Source: Arthrobacter globiformis
GTDB lineage: Bacteria > Actinomycetota > Actinomycetes > Actinomycetales > Micrococcaceae
Assembly: GCF_030817195.1 (NCBI RefSeq)
Contig: NZ_JAUSYZ010000001.1
Coordinates: 496,001-560,000, forward strand
Direction: 5' to 3'
Length of the DNA stretch: 64,000 nt
The notes under the pieces were generated by a model. That model was not told where the DNA came from. It worked only from the letters and a program-made list of their open reading frames with translations, and ran no database searches. Position 1 is the stretch's first letter. The number at the start of each line of letters is the position of its first letter. Position numbers and translations under genes: made by a program. Below, one piece after another: positions 38,350-46,905 of the stretch.

Positions 38350-39332
38350 CCGTCCTGGTTGCCCCGGACAGCTTCAAGGGGACGTACCCGGCAGCGGAAG
38401 TGGCCGCGGCCATCGCCGCCGGCATCCGTGACGCAGGCGGGACGGCGACGGAACTGCCCGTCGCCGACGGCGGTGAGGGAACGTTCGACGCGCTGTGCAG
38501 CAGCCTGCAAGCATCGGCTGTTTCCGTCGTCGCGCAGAACCCCTGGGGTGAGCCGCTCGCGGCGACCATCGGGCTGGCAGCGGACGGAACCGCCGTCGTC
38601 GAACTTGCACAGGCCAGCGGCCTGACGGTGCCGAGCAGCGGACCGCGGGACGCGGTGTCGGCCAGCACCTACGGGACGGGCATGATGGTTTCCGCCGCGG
38701 TGGACGCCGGCGCCACGCACATCATGGTGGCGGCGGGCGGCTCCACCACCACCGACGGAGGAGCCGGTGCCGTCCAGGCCATCGACGACGGCGGCGGCCT
38801 CCGGGGTGCCCGGCTCACTGTGCTCTCCGATGTCACGTCGACCTTCCTGGAGGCGCCGCGGATTTTCGGGCCGCAGAAGGGCGCCGGCCCTGCTGAGATC
38901 GGACTGCTGGAACAGCGGCTCAGGCAACTCGCGGAGTCGTATCCCCGCAACCCCGTGGGCGTGCCGCGCACCGGGGCGGCGGGCGGCCTGTCCGGCGGAT
39001 TGTGGGCGCACTTCGGCGCCGAGCTGGTGTCAGGGGCCGACGCCGTCCTGGATGCCGCGCAGTTCGACCGGCACTTGGGTGCCGCGGACGCCGTCGTGGT
39101 GGGTGAAGGGCGGCTCGATTCGCAGACCGGGGAAGGCAAGATCATCTCGGCCATCCTGGAACGGGTCCGCAGATCGGGGCGGACCATCCCCGTGGTGGCT
39201 GTGGTGGGGTCCGTCGCGGCGGACCTCGGCGCGTACGCCCGGAACTTCAGCGAAATACTCGTGGCCTCCGACGCCGCGGCGATGTACGCGGCGGGCAAGT
39301 CGGTGGCCGGGTACTCGGCGGCGCGGCTGTAG
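38346..39332 (+). CDS. Glycerate kinase, GarK family (glycerate 2-kinase)
   Basis: 328 residues. Family motifs: VLVAPDSFKGTYPAAEVA at the N-terminus, LPVADGGEGTFDAL, AAGGSTTTDGGAGAVQAI, and EGRLDSQTGEGKIISAI. It phosphorylates D-glycerate to 2-phosphoglycerate, which enters glycolysis. It is translationally coupled to the preceding hydroxyacid dehydrogenase. The 67 nt to the convergent IclR gene hold a small GC-rich hairpin (CCGGGG-GTT-CCCCGG, 39353-39367) that may end transcription. Confidence 0.93.
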   Translation: MTVLVAPDSFKGTYPAAEVAAAIAAGIRDAGGTATELPVADGGEGTFDALCSSLQASAVSVVAQNPWGEPLAATIGLAADGTAVVELAQASGLTVPSSGPRDAVSASTYGTGMMVSAAVDAGATHIMVAAGGSTTTDGGAGAVQAIDDGGGLRGARLTVLSDVTSTFLEAPRIFGPQKGAGPAEIGLLEQRLRQLAESYPRNPVGVPRTGAAGGLSGGLWAHFGAELVSGADAVLDAAQFDRHLGAADAVVVGEGRLDSQTGEGKIISAILERVRRSGRTIPVVAVVGSVAADLGAYARNFSEILVASDAAAMYAAGKSVAGYSAARL

Positions 39333-39399
39333 CGCTGCGGTTTGCCTGGGTCCCGGGGGTTCCCCGGTGCGGTTTTCCGCGGGGTTTCCCGGCGGGGCC

Positions 39400-40191
39400 C
39401 TACGCCTCGCCCGGAAACCGGCCGCCGATCAGTCTGGTCATGTGCTCGGCGGTCGCAAGCAGCGGCTCCACCCAGGCCTCACAGATCTCCAGGGGCATGC
39501 GCAGGGTCGGTCCGCTGATGGTCACCGCGCCCACCAGTCCGGCCGCGGAGTCGAAAACCGGTGCGGAAAGCCCGGAAGCCCCGTGTTCGCGCTCACCCAC
39601 CGTAATGGCAAAGCCGTCCGTCCGGGTCTGCTTCACCACGCTCTCCAGGTCTTCGGAACTGGTAATCGTGGACTCGGTGATCGGCACCAGCGGATCCTTG
39701 AGGACGGCGTCCATGAGCTCAGGATCCCACGCCAGCAGGACCCGTCCCGCGGAGCCTGCGTAGAGCGGGAGCACCTTGCCAAGATGCATCTCCCGGCGCA
39801 GTGCGTGGCGGGTCTCAGCCATGGCGACGCACACCCGGTAATGCTGCTCGGCCTTGAAGAAGCATGCCGTCTCGCCCGTGGTGTCCCGCAGGGTCTTTAA
39901 CAGGGGGCTGAGAACGTCGATGACTTCCATGCCCCGCGTGGCCGGAGCCGCCCAGTATGCCATCCGCATGCCGATGCGGTAGGCATCCTCCTCCCGGTCC
40001 AGGAAGCCCTGGGAAGTGAGGTTGGTGACCAGCCGCTGGACGGTGGAAGTGGGCATCCCGGTGTACTCCCGGATGTCGCTCAGCGAGAGCACCGGACGGG
40101 AGAGCGAGAAGGCATCCAGGATCGACGTGATCTTCCCCAGGACGAGCAGGGGGTTGCTGCTGGATTTCGCTGAAGCATCGGCTGCCGACAT
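39400..40191 (-). CDS. IclR family transcriptional regulator
   Basis: 263 residues. Winged helix ~20-80 (ILDAFSLSRPVLSLSDI, MPTSTVQRLVTNLTSQGFLD) and the IclR effector domain (YAGSAGRVLLAWDPE, TVGEREHGASGLSAPVFD). It is convergent with the gntP-to-glycerate-kinase operon and is its likely local regulator. Effectors of such regulators are usually small acids. The ATG at 40191 is chosen on alignment to the family start; no strong ribosome site is visible, and an upstream in-frame start at 40221 would run into a gene remnant. Confidence 0.88.
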   Translation of the reverse strand: MSAADASAKSSSNPLLVLGKITSILDAFSLSRPVLSLSDIREYTGMPTSTVQRLVTNLTSQGFLDREEDAYRIGMRMAYWAAPATRGMEVIDVLSPLLKTLRDTTGETACFFKAEQHYRVCVAMAETRHALRREMHLGKVLPLYAGSAGRVLLAWDPELMDAVLKDPLVPITESTITSSEDLESVVKQTRTDGFAITVGEREHGASGLSAPVFDSAAGLVGAVTISGPTLRMPLEICEAWVEPLLATAEHMTRLIGGRFPGEA

Positions 40192-40249
40192 AGGACTCAC
40201 GCTAGACGGTGGCTTCACCACGGTCCAATTTCGCTGGCCAATCCCACAG

Positions 40250-40380
40250 CCCTACGGCACGCAGGCTTTTGCGGCGGACGCGGTTGCGGTTCTCGACGCG
40301 GCCGGCGTCGGCAAGGCGCACGTCTACGGGCACTCGATGGGTGGCCGGGTCGCCCAGTGGATGGCCGTGGACTTCTCGTC
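40250..40380 (+). pseudogene. Remnant of an alpha/beta-hydrolase gene
   Basis: About 43 residues, including YGTQAFAADAVAVLDAAG and the nucleophile elbow HVYGHSMGGRVAQWMAVD, are unmistakably alpha/beta-hydrolase. There is no N-terminus or C-terminal catalytic half. The coding similarity ends exactly where the palindromic element at 40382 begins. The 250-nt gap between the IclR and NtaA genes is fully accounted for by this relic and the element. Confidence 0.65.
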
Positions 40381-40381
40381 C

Positions 40382-40441
40382 ATTGCTCCGTAGGTGCCCT
40401 TTTGGAGCGTGAAAAGGGCACCTACGGAGCAACCGACCGGG
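40382..40441. repeat. Palindromic element, copy 2
   Basis: ATTGCTCCGTAGGTGCCC and GGGCACCTACGGAGCAA form a perfect 17-bp stem with a ~15-nt loop, followed by CCGACCGG. It is the partner of copy 1 at 14104. It ends one base before the NtaA gene's stop codon and could serve as that gene's terminator. Confidence 0.75.
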
Positions 40442-41866
40442 TTAGAGGAGCTGCTCCCCGACGGTCAGCTGGAGCCGGACCGTGTCGGCGTCCTGCCGGA
40501 CCGGGGTCGCCAGGCCGAGGTTCTCCCGCAGCGTGGCTCCGGCGTACTCCGTCGGGTAGACGCCTCGCTCCTGGAGGGCCGGGACGAGGTGGTTGACGAT
40601 GTCGTCCAGGCCGGTGGGGATCAGCCACGGCGAGATGTTGAAGCCGTCCACAGCGCCGGTGCGGGCATACTCCGCCAGGCGGTCCGCCACTTCCGTGTAG
40701 GAACCCGTGAAGCTGGAGTCCCCGCGGCTGGTCCGGGCGGAGACGAACTGCCGGATGCTGAGGCCCTTGTCCTTTGCTTCGGCGCGCCACTGGTCCGCCA
40801 GCTGCTTGGCCTTGGCGCCGTGGAAACCGCTGCCGCGGGTCTCGGAGGTTTCCTCCACCACGGGGTCGATGTCCGGCAGCGGCCCGTCGGGATCGAAGCC
40901 CTGAAGTTCGCGGCCCCAGAACTGTTCGAGGTACGCGATGGCTTGCTCGGGGCCGATCTGCAGGCTCCGCACCCAGTCCTTCTTCTCGAGTGCTTCCTGC
41001 GGGGTCGCGGCGAGGATGAACTCGCTCGCGGGCATGATCTTGACGTCGTTCGCGCCGCGGCCGGCCCTGACCGTGCGCTCGACGATGTCGCGGCGGAAGT
41101 CGAGGGCGTCGCCGAGCCGCGGATGGGCGGAGAAGATGACGTCGGCCTGCCGGGCAGCGAAGTCGCGTCCCTCCGGCGAGTCCCCTGCCTGGAACAGCAC
41201 CGGCCGGTACTGGGCGCTGCGTGGCAGCCGGGGCACGTAGTCCACTGTGTAGTGCTTGCCCTGGTGGTGCACGGGCCGGGCCGAACCGGGGGCGGCCCAG
41301 GCGGGGGCGGCGGGCGTTTCGGCGATGGCGCCGTCCTCCCATGAGTCCCAGATCCGCTTGGCCGTGGTGACGAACGCTTCGGCGTGGACGTACCGGTCGG
41401 CGTGGTCCAGGTAGCCGCCGCGGCGGAAGTTCGCGCCGGTCCATGCGTTGTCCGTGGTGACCACGTTCCAGGCAGCACGGCCGCCGGAGAGCAGGTCCAG
41501 GCTTGACAGCCGGTGTGCCAGATCGGCGGGGTCGTTGTACGTGGTGTTCTGCGTGGCCACCAGGCCGATGCGGGTGGTCACGGAAGCCAGGGCGGCCAGC
41601 ATGGTCTGCGCGTCCGGCCGACCAACGACGTCCAGCGCGTGCGGGCGGCCGAGGTGCTCGCGGAGCCGCAGCCCCTCACCGAGGAAGAACGCGGCGAACA
41701 GGCCCCGCTCCGCGGTCTGGGCGATGCGGCGGAAGGATTCGAAGTCCGTCTGAGATCCGGATTCCGGCGACTTCCAGACCGTACCCGAGTTCACGCCCTG
41801 GAAGAAGATGCCGAGCTGCAGCTTACCGGAGGGCACGAAGCCGTTGCCGATGTGGGTGTCTGTCAT
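40442..41866 (-). CDS. NtaA/SnaA/DmoA-family FMN-dependent monooxygenase
   Basis: 474 residues, luciferase-like TIM barrel of the long nitrilotriacetate-monooxygenase type. Features: LGIFFQGVNSGTVWKSPESG, FFLGEGLRLREHLG, GRPDAQTMLAALASVTTRIG, ATQNTTYNDPADLAHRLSSL, GRAAWNVVTT and NFRRGGYLDHADRYVHAEAF. Such enzymes use reduced FMN from a separate reductase to cleave C-N or C-S bonds (NTA, N-acetyl-succinocysteine, dimethylsulfide, dibenzothiophene sulfone). It is the last gene of the leftward ABC/monooxygenase operon. Substrate unknown. Confidence 0.9.
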   Translation of the reverse strand: MTDTHIGNGFVPSGKLQLGIFFQGVNSGTVWKSPESGSQTDFESFRRIAQTAERGLFAAFFLGEGLRLREHLGRPHALDVVGRPDAQTMLAALASVTTRIGLVATQNTTYNDPADLAHRLSSLDLLSGGRAAWNVVTTDNAWTGANFRRGGYLDHADRYVHAEAFVTTAKRIWDSWEDGAIAETPAAPAWAAPGSARPVHHQGKHYTVDYVPRLPRSAQYRPVLFQAGDSPEGRDFAARQADVIFSAHPRLGDALDFRRDIVERTVRAGRGANDVKIMPASEFILAATPQEALEKKDWVRSLQIGPEQAIAYLEQFWGRELQGFDPDGPLPDIDPVVEETSETRGSGFHGAKAKQLADQWRAEAKDKGLSIRQFVSARTSRGDSSFTGSYTEVADRLAEYARTGAVDGFNISPWLIPTGLDDIVNHLVPALQERGVYPTEYAGATLRENLGLATPVRQDADTVRLQLTVGEQLL

Positions 41867-41876
41867 GGGTCTCTCC

Positions 41877-43028
41877 CTAGTTATCAGTCACGGAGGGCGC
41901 GGATACGGCGGCATACCGGCTGGCAGGCCGCGGCAGGCCCAGCAGGTCCCGGAAGGTGGAACCGGGCTGCCGCGGTGCCAGCACGCCCTGGCGCCGGAGG
42001 GCAGGAAGCACCAGCTGGGCCAGCTCCTCCAGGTCCACGTCCAGGACCGCGGGGTGGAGGCGCACTCCGTCGGCAGTCTCCAAAACGGAGGCCAGCAGTC
42101 CAGTGAGCTCCGCTGCGGTGCCAACAAAACGGGCGCGGCTGCTCCGCCAGGGAGTGTGTGCATCCAGCTCGGCGAGACGCCCGGCCGCGCTTTGCCCGCG
42201 GGCGTCGAGGACGACGTCGAGCTCGGCGATGATGGCCGCCGCGGGAGCGGCGGCGCGGGCCTCGGCAATCTCGCCGGCCAACAGCTCGGGCGTGGGCGCA
42301 GAGACGAGCACGGCGTCCGCCGCCCCGGCGGACAGCTGGTCCGCGCTCAGCAGGCCGGCCGGTGCGAGGACCGGCAGCTGGCCCTGCAGCGGACGGGGGA
42401 TGATGGACGGCCCTTTGACGGAGTAGCCGGCCACACTTTCAAAATCGACGTAGTGCAGCTTGTCGGCATCGATGTACCGGCCGGTGGCGACGTCGCGGAT
42501 CACGGCGTCGTCCTCCCAGGAGTCCCAGAGCCGGTGGCCGACCTCGATCGAATCGGCGGCCTCCCGGCCCAGCCCGTCAGCAGGGACAAAGGAACGTCCG
42601 ACGGCGGCAGCGTCAGCCGCCTGGTCCGAGGCAGCCACCAGCCAGCCGGCGCGGCCGCCGGACACGTAGTCCAGGCTGGCCAGCTGCGTCGAGATGTGGA
42701 ACGGCTCCGTGTAGACCGTGTCCACCTCCGGGACCAGCACGATGGAACCCGTGACCGGCCCGGCAAAGGCCGCGCGCTGGAGGGCGTTCAGCCGGCCGGG
42801 GATATCGCGGCCGCCGGGCTCCGAAGACGCGGGCGTCAGTGATCCGTCCGCGAACGTGGCCACGTGAAACCCGGCCGATTCGGCGGCCAGCACCGTGGCG
42901 CGGACCCGGGTTCCGTCCAGCAGCTCCGCGGGGGCGTGCCGGGCCTTGCGCCAGGCCGCGGGGTGCCCGCCGTCGCCGTCCAGTTCAAGCGCGAGGAAAC
43001 CAGTCGAGGGGTGGGCTGCAGTGCTCAC
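41877..43028 (-). CDS. LLM-class flavin-dependent oxidoreductase
   Basis: 383 residues. A divergent luciferase-like protein: FHVATFADGSL, LNALQRAAFAGPVTGSIVLV, TEPFHISTQLASLDYVSGGR and GWLVAASDQAADAAAVGRSF follow the FMN-binding barrel. The GTG at 43028 overlaps the DUF1684 stop (GTGA), so translation is coupled. It lies between the DUF1684 and NtaA-type genes. Two or three such oxidases in one operon suggest sequential oxidation steps or several related substrates. Confidence 0.85.
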   Translation of the reverse strand: MSTAAHPSTGFLALELDGDGGHPAAWRKARHAPAELLDGTRVRATVLAAESAGFHVATFADGSLTPASSEPGGRDIPGRLNALQRAAFAGPVTGSIVLVPEVDTVYTEPFHISTQLASLDYVSGGRAGWLVAASDQAADAAAVGRSFVPADGLGREAADSIEVGHRLWDSWEDDAVIRDVATGRYIDADKLHYVDFESVAGYSVKGPSIIPRPLQGQLPVLAPAGLLSADQLSAGAADAVLVSAPTPELLAGEIAEARAAAPAAAIIAELDVVLDARGQSAAGRLAELDAHTPWRSSRARFVGTAAELTGLLASVLETADGVRLHPAVLDVDLEELAQLVLPALRRQGVLAPRQPGSTFRDLLGLPRPASRYAAVSAPSVTDN

Positions 43029-43903
43029 TGTCCGGCCTGCCTTTCGTGGGGGATCTGTTCGCCGGCTTCGATGGCCACCGGCAGGCGGTTTTCGGCCGGC
43101 GGCAGCGGGCAGGTGGCGAGGTCGGTGTAGGCGCACGGCAGGTTCACGGCGCGGTTGAAGTCCAGGGTCACGCGGCCGTCCGCATCCGGTGCGCCCACCG
43201 TGAGCGAGCGGTTCGCCGCGTAGGTGGTCTTGCCGGACGTCGCGTCCGTGAACAGCACGGACAGGGTGCCCGGCGCGTGGCCGTTGAATGCCGTGAGGGT
43301 GAGGTCCCGGCCGTCCAGCTCGAACCGGATCTCTCCGGGTGCCTCGTACACGTGCACTATGCCCTCGACCGCGGCACCCACGGTAGTGGGCCGGGGCGAC
43401 TCGAAGGCCACGTAAACGCCGTCGACGACGAAGCGCGGGTCCGGCGCGTAGGCCGGCGTGCCGCGGTAGTCGTTGAGCAGGGCGTTCTCCGGGTGCCGCG
43501 GCCGCACGATGTATTCCCCGCCGCGCTTGGCGAGTTCGACGACGGCGGGACCCGCCGTGAGGTTGGTGCCCTCACGTTCGGCGATGGGATCGAATACGAC
43601 GGCGGTGCTTTCGTCCTTAACTGCACTGTCGTTCAGCTCCCTGCCGTCCCGCAGCAGGCTTTCGCCGGCCTCCAGAACCACGGTGACGGCGTCGTCCTGC
43701 ACGCTCCAAATGCCCGGAACCCCCTCGAGCCGGGAGGGTTCCGCATCCAGCCAGTGCAGGTGGGTGACGGCGAGGAAGCCGTGGGGATCGGCGCGGCGGC
43801 GCTCATGCGCGGCGTGCCACTGCTCCCATGCGGCGGCGAAGGCGGCCGCATCCTGTTGATCGAGCCTGTCGAGATCCGGTTCAGTGTGCGTAGACGTAGG
43901 CAA
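43025..43903 (-). CDS. DUF1684 domain protein
   Basis: 292 residues. The sequence HGFLAVTHLHWLDAEPSRLEGVPG, RHPENALLNDYRGTPAY and the C-terminal LDFNRAVNLPCAYTDLATCPLPPAENRLPVAIEAGE fit DUF1684, a beta-rich family of unknown function often found with LLM oxidases. The TTG at 43903 has AGGAG 5 nt upstream. Codons ~8-16 (EPDLDRLDQQ) are encoded by a copy of the dispersed repeat, so a mobile repeat appears to have entered the coding N-terminus. The start lies inside the end of the preceding monooxygenase gene. Confidence 0.85.
   Translation of the reverse strand: MPTSTHTEPDLDRLDQQDAAAFAAAWEQWHAAHERRRADPHGFLAVTHLHWLDAEPSRLEGVPGIWSVQDDAVTVVLEAGESLLRDGRELNDSAVKDESTAVVFDPIAEREGTNLTAGPAVVELAKRGGEYIVRPRHPENALLNDYRGTPAYAPDPRFVVDGVYVAFESPRPTTVGAAVEGIVHVYEAPGEIRFELDGRDLTLTAFNGHAPGTLSVLFTDATSGKTTYAANRSLTVGAPDADGRVTLDFNRAVNLPCAYTDLATCPLPPAENRLPVAIEAGEQIPHERQAGQ
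43856..43877 (-). repeat. Dispersed REP-like repeat, copy 4, inside a coding region
   Basis: TTGATCGAGCCTGTCGAGAT carries the same core as the copies at 4194, 4618 and 26455. Here it lies within codons 8-16 of the DUF1684 gene and just downstream of the preceding monooxygenase stop. Confidence 0.7.
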
Positions 43904-45047
43904 TTTCGCTCCTGTGGTTGTCGTGGTCGGTGGTGACGGCGGAGGCGGCGTCCGGTTGGGTGGCCCCCGCAAAACCGGGACGGTTGCCAAAGGGATCCGC
44001 GGACTCCCAGAGGGTGGTGGGGGCTGACGCGCGCACTGCCGGGACGACCTCGAGCGCGAACCGCTCCAGGATGTCCAGCTGCTGCTCGAAGGGCAGGGTG
44101 GTGGGCAGCGAGATGGACTGCAGGCTGTGCCCGTACAGCTCGTGGTAGCTGAGGATCTTGTCGATCACCTGTTCCGGGCTTCCAACGAGTGCCGGGCCCT
44201 CCGCCACCGCGTGGTTGATGTCCCGGAACGGCGAGTTGTTTCCGGGAACGTTGCGCCCCGCCGTGAGTCCCTCGTACACCGGACCGTATAGGCGCTTGGC
44301 CTCCTGCGTCGTGTCGGCAATAAAGACGCCGCCGGCCCCGCTGCCCGAGCCGAGGTAGCGGTGCCGCGGATCGTGGCCGTGCCGTTCGTACTCCGCCACG
44401 TAGTGGTCGATGAGCACCTTATAGTTTCCCGCGGCTGGATGGCGTTCGCGGTGAACAGCGGATCGCCCCAGCGCGCGGCCAGCGCCGCCGACGTCAGCGT
44501 TGTAGCAGACCCGTGCCAAATCCGCGGGGAACCGGCGTAAGGACGGGGTGTGGTGGTGGTTTTATCGGACAGCACCGGACGGAAGCGGCCGGACCACGTG
44601 ACGTTCTCCTCGCGCCAGAGCCGGCGCAGCAGGACGTACTTCTCCTCCAGCAGGTCCCACTGGTCCGCCAGGTCCAGGCCGAAGAGCGGGTACTGCAGCA
44701 CCTCGTTGCCCTTGCCGATGACCAGTTCCAGCCGTCCGCGGCTGAGCTGGTCGATCGTGGCGTAGTCCTCGGCCACACGCACCGGATCCAGGACGGACAG
44801 GACGGTGACCCCGCTCTGCAGCCGGATCCGGGAGGTGACGGCGGCGATGGCGGCAAGCACCGTGGTGGGGGAGGACGAGATGAACTCCCCGGCGTGCCGC
44901 TCACCCACGGAGAAGCTGTCATAGCCGAGCTCCTCGGCGCGCCGTGCGGTCTGCACCACCTGGTTAAGCCGCTCGGCAGTGGAGACGATCTCCCCGGTGA
45001 CCGGGTTTCTTCAGGTGCGGAATGATGTCCAGGACCTGGAACTTCAT
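43881..45047 (-). pseudogene. LLM-class flavin-dependent oxidoreductase disrupted by two frameshifts
   Basis: The reconstructed protein would be ~388 residues. It starts MKFQVLDIIPHLK, continues in a second frame (VTGEIVSTAERLNQVVQTAR, ELGYDSFSVGERHAGEF, SRGRLELVIGKGNEVLQYPL) and finishes in a third (NYKVLIDHYVAEYERHG to RSEIAYVYAH). One extra base in AAGAAACCC near 45008-45014 causes the first shift, and one missing base near GGGAAACTAT (44421-44430) the second. The start overlaps the binding-protein stop (ATGA), as expected of an intact operon. It is either a recent pseudogene or sequencing errors. If intact it would be the first monooxygenase of the operon. Confidence 0.8.
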
Positions 45048-46066
45048 TTCGCCGCACCCGTCTGCGTGCTCGCGAAGTTGGCCTCGGTCACCGTCTTGGA
45101 TTCCGGCAGGGCCTCCTCGGACAGTCCCCAGCGGTCCAGCACCCTGGCGTACGAGCCGTCCTTGATGGCCGAGTTCAGTGCCTCGGTGATCACCGGTGCC
45201 AGGCCGTTGCCCTTGAGCGTGGTGGCGGCGACCAGGGTCTCCGACGGCCAGCCGGCGTTGACCTTGCCAACGATCTTAAGGTCGTCGCGGGTGTTTTCCC
45301 GGTAGACGGTCGAGGGGTAGGGTGCGATGTTCAGGTCGGTCCGGCCGGAGGACAGCGCCAGGATGGTGTCGGCGTCGGAGGAGTAGTACTGCAGGCTGGC
45401 GGGCTCCTTGCCCTTGGCCTCGAGCTCCTTGTTCCAGGCCAGCAGGATCTTCTCCTGGTTGGTGCCGGAGCCCACGGAGACCTTCAGTCCGGAGATGTCG
45501 TCGGCGCCCCGGATGTTGTAGGACAAGGACTTCTTCGCCTCGAAGCCCATGTACGCGGCCCGGTAGCTGGCGAAGTCGAACAGCTTCACCCGGTCCTTGT
45601 TGATGCCCACGTTGGAGAACACGGCCTCGAAGTCGCCGGACTGGGTTTTCAGCGGCCAGTTCTCCCAGGAGGTGACCTGGACGTCGAGCTCCAGGCCCAG
45701 CTTGTCCGCCACCAGCTGGGCGATGTCCAGTTCGGAGCCGATGGGCGTCTTGTCGTCCGTGGCGTGGAAGGACAGCGGGATGGAGCCCGCGGTGGTGGCC
45801 ACCGTGAGCTTGCCGTCCTTGCCGATCAGCGCCGGCACCTTCGCGGCCAGCGCGGCGTCCTTGTCGGCGCGGATCCGCTGCTGGTCCGGTGAGGTGTTGT
45901 AGACGACGCCGTTGCGTGCCGCCGTCGTGGCCGCACCTGATGAGGCGCCGGTTGAACCACCGGAGGCGGAGGCGCCGGGATCGGAGCAGGCGGACAAGGC
46001 CGCGGTGCCCAGCAGCGTACCGACAAGAACGACGACGGGCAGTTGCCGGGTGGAGAAGAGTGCCAT
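45044..46066 (-). CDS. ABC transporter substrate-binding lipoprotein (family 3)
   Basis: 340 residues. Lipoprotein signal with LGTAALSAC (C27), a Ser/Gly/Ala linker and an amino-acid-type receptor: GKLTVATTAGSIPLSFHATD, GSELDIAQLVADKLGLELDV, GSGTNQEKILLAWNKELEAK, SYARVLDRWGLSEEALPESK. It delivers substrate to the permease and ATPase encoded upstream. It is a paralogue of the orphan receptor at 13080. The neighbouring monooxygenases suggest that the ligand is a modified amino acid. Confidence 0.9.
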   Translation of the reverse strand: MALFSTRQLPVVVLVGTLLGTAALSACSDPGASASGGSTGASSGAATTAARNGVVYNTSPDQQRIRADKDAALAAKVPALIGKDGKLTVATTAGSIPLSFHATDDKTPIGSELDIAQLVADKLGLELDVQVTSWENWPLKTQSGDFEAVFSNVGINKDRVKLFDFASYRAAYMGFEAKKSLSYNIRGADDISGLKVSVGSGTNQEKILLAWNKELEAKGKEPASLQYYSSDADTILALSSGRTDLNIAPYPSTVYRENTRDDLKIVGKVNAGWPSETLVAATTLKGNGLAPVITEALNSAIKDGSYARVLDRWGLSEEALPESKTVTEANFASTQTGAAK

Positions 46067-46075
46067 GGGTGTTCC

Positions 46076-46900
46076 TTAGATGTTGAAGGCGGGCTCGATC
46101 ACCTTGGAGAAGAAACTCCTGGTGCGTTCTTCCTGGGGATTGGTGAAAATGTCCTGGGGTTTGCCCTGTTCGACGATCTGGCCCTGGTCCATGAACACCA
46201 CGGTGTCCGCCACGTCGCGGGCAAAGCCCATCTCGTGCGTGACGATGATCAGGGTGGTGCCGGATTTGGCCAGCTCGCGGATCACGTCCAGCACCTCGTT
46301 GACCAGTTCGGGGTCAAGGGCGGAGGTGGGCTCGTCGAAGAGCAGGATCTTCGGATCCAGGGCCAGGGCCCGGGCAATGGCGACGCGCTGCTGCTGGCCG
46401 CCGGAGAGCTGTCGGGGGTAAGCATCGGCACGGTCCCGCAGCCCCACCCGGTCCAGGAGTTCCAGGCCGCGCTCGCGGGCCTCGGACTGGGACCGTCGGG
46501 GTTTTCCGGGGCGCGGCGCGACGACGGGCGCTTCGGCCACGTTCTCCAGCGCCGTGAGGTGCGGGAACAGGTTGAAGTTCTGGAACACCATGCCGATTTC
46601 GGTGCGCTGCTTCAGGATGTCCCTCTCGGGCAGCTCGTGCAGCTTGTTCCCTTTGACCCGGTAGCCCACCAGCTCGCCGTCGATGGCGATAAACCCGGCA
46701 TCGACCTTTTCCAGGTGGTTGATGGTCCGCAGCAGGGTGGACTTCCCGGAACCCGAAGGGCCGACGATGACGGCCACGCCGCCGGGCTCCACTGTCAGGG
46801 AAATGCCCTTCAGGACTTCGGTGGGGCCAAAGGACTTCCGGACCTTGGTGATTTCCACCAGCCCGCGCGTGGCGGCGGGGGCCTCAAGTGTTGTGCTCAT
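46076..46900 (-). CDS. Polar amino-acid-type ABC transporter ATP-binding protein
   Basis: 274 residues. Walker A GPSGSGKST at 47-55, Q-loop MVFQNFNLFPHLTALENV, signature LSGGQQQR, Walker B ILLFDEPTSALDP and the switch His in VTHEMGFARDVAD. It matches the GlnQ/HisP group that energises amino-acid importers. An alternative ATG at 46909 overlaps the permease stop (ATGA); the ATG at 46900 has better spacing from AAGGA. It is the second gene of the operon. Confidence 0.93.
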   Translation of the reverse strand: MSTTLEAPAATRGLVEITKVRKSFGPTEVLKGISLTVEPGGVAVIVGPSGSGKSTLLRTINHLEKVDAGFIAIDGELVGYRVKGNKLHELPERDILKQRTEIGMVFQNFNLFPHLTALENVAEAPVVAPRPGKPRRSQSEARERGLELLDRVGLRDRADAYPRQLSGGQQQRVAIARALALDPKILLFDEPTSALDPELVNEVLDVIRELAKSGTTLIIVTHEMGFARDVADTVVFMDQGQIVEQGKPQDIFTNPQEERTRSFFSKVIEPAFNI

Positions 46901-46905
46901 CGGAA

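Noticed and set aside
40016..40393. 125-residue plus-strand frame as a complete alpha/beta hydrolase
   Set aside because: Its first half is antisense to the IclR gene and it lacks the catalytic Asp and His parts.
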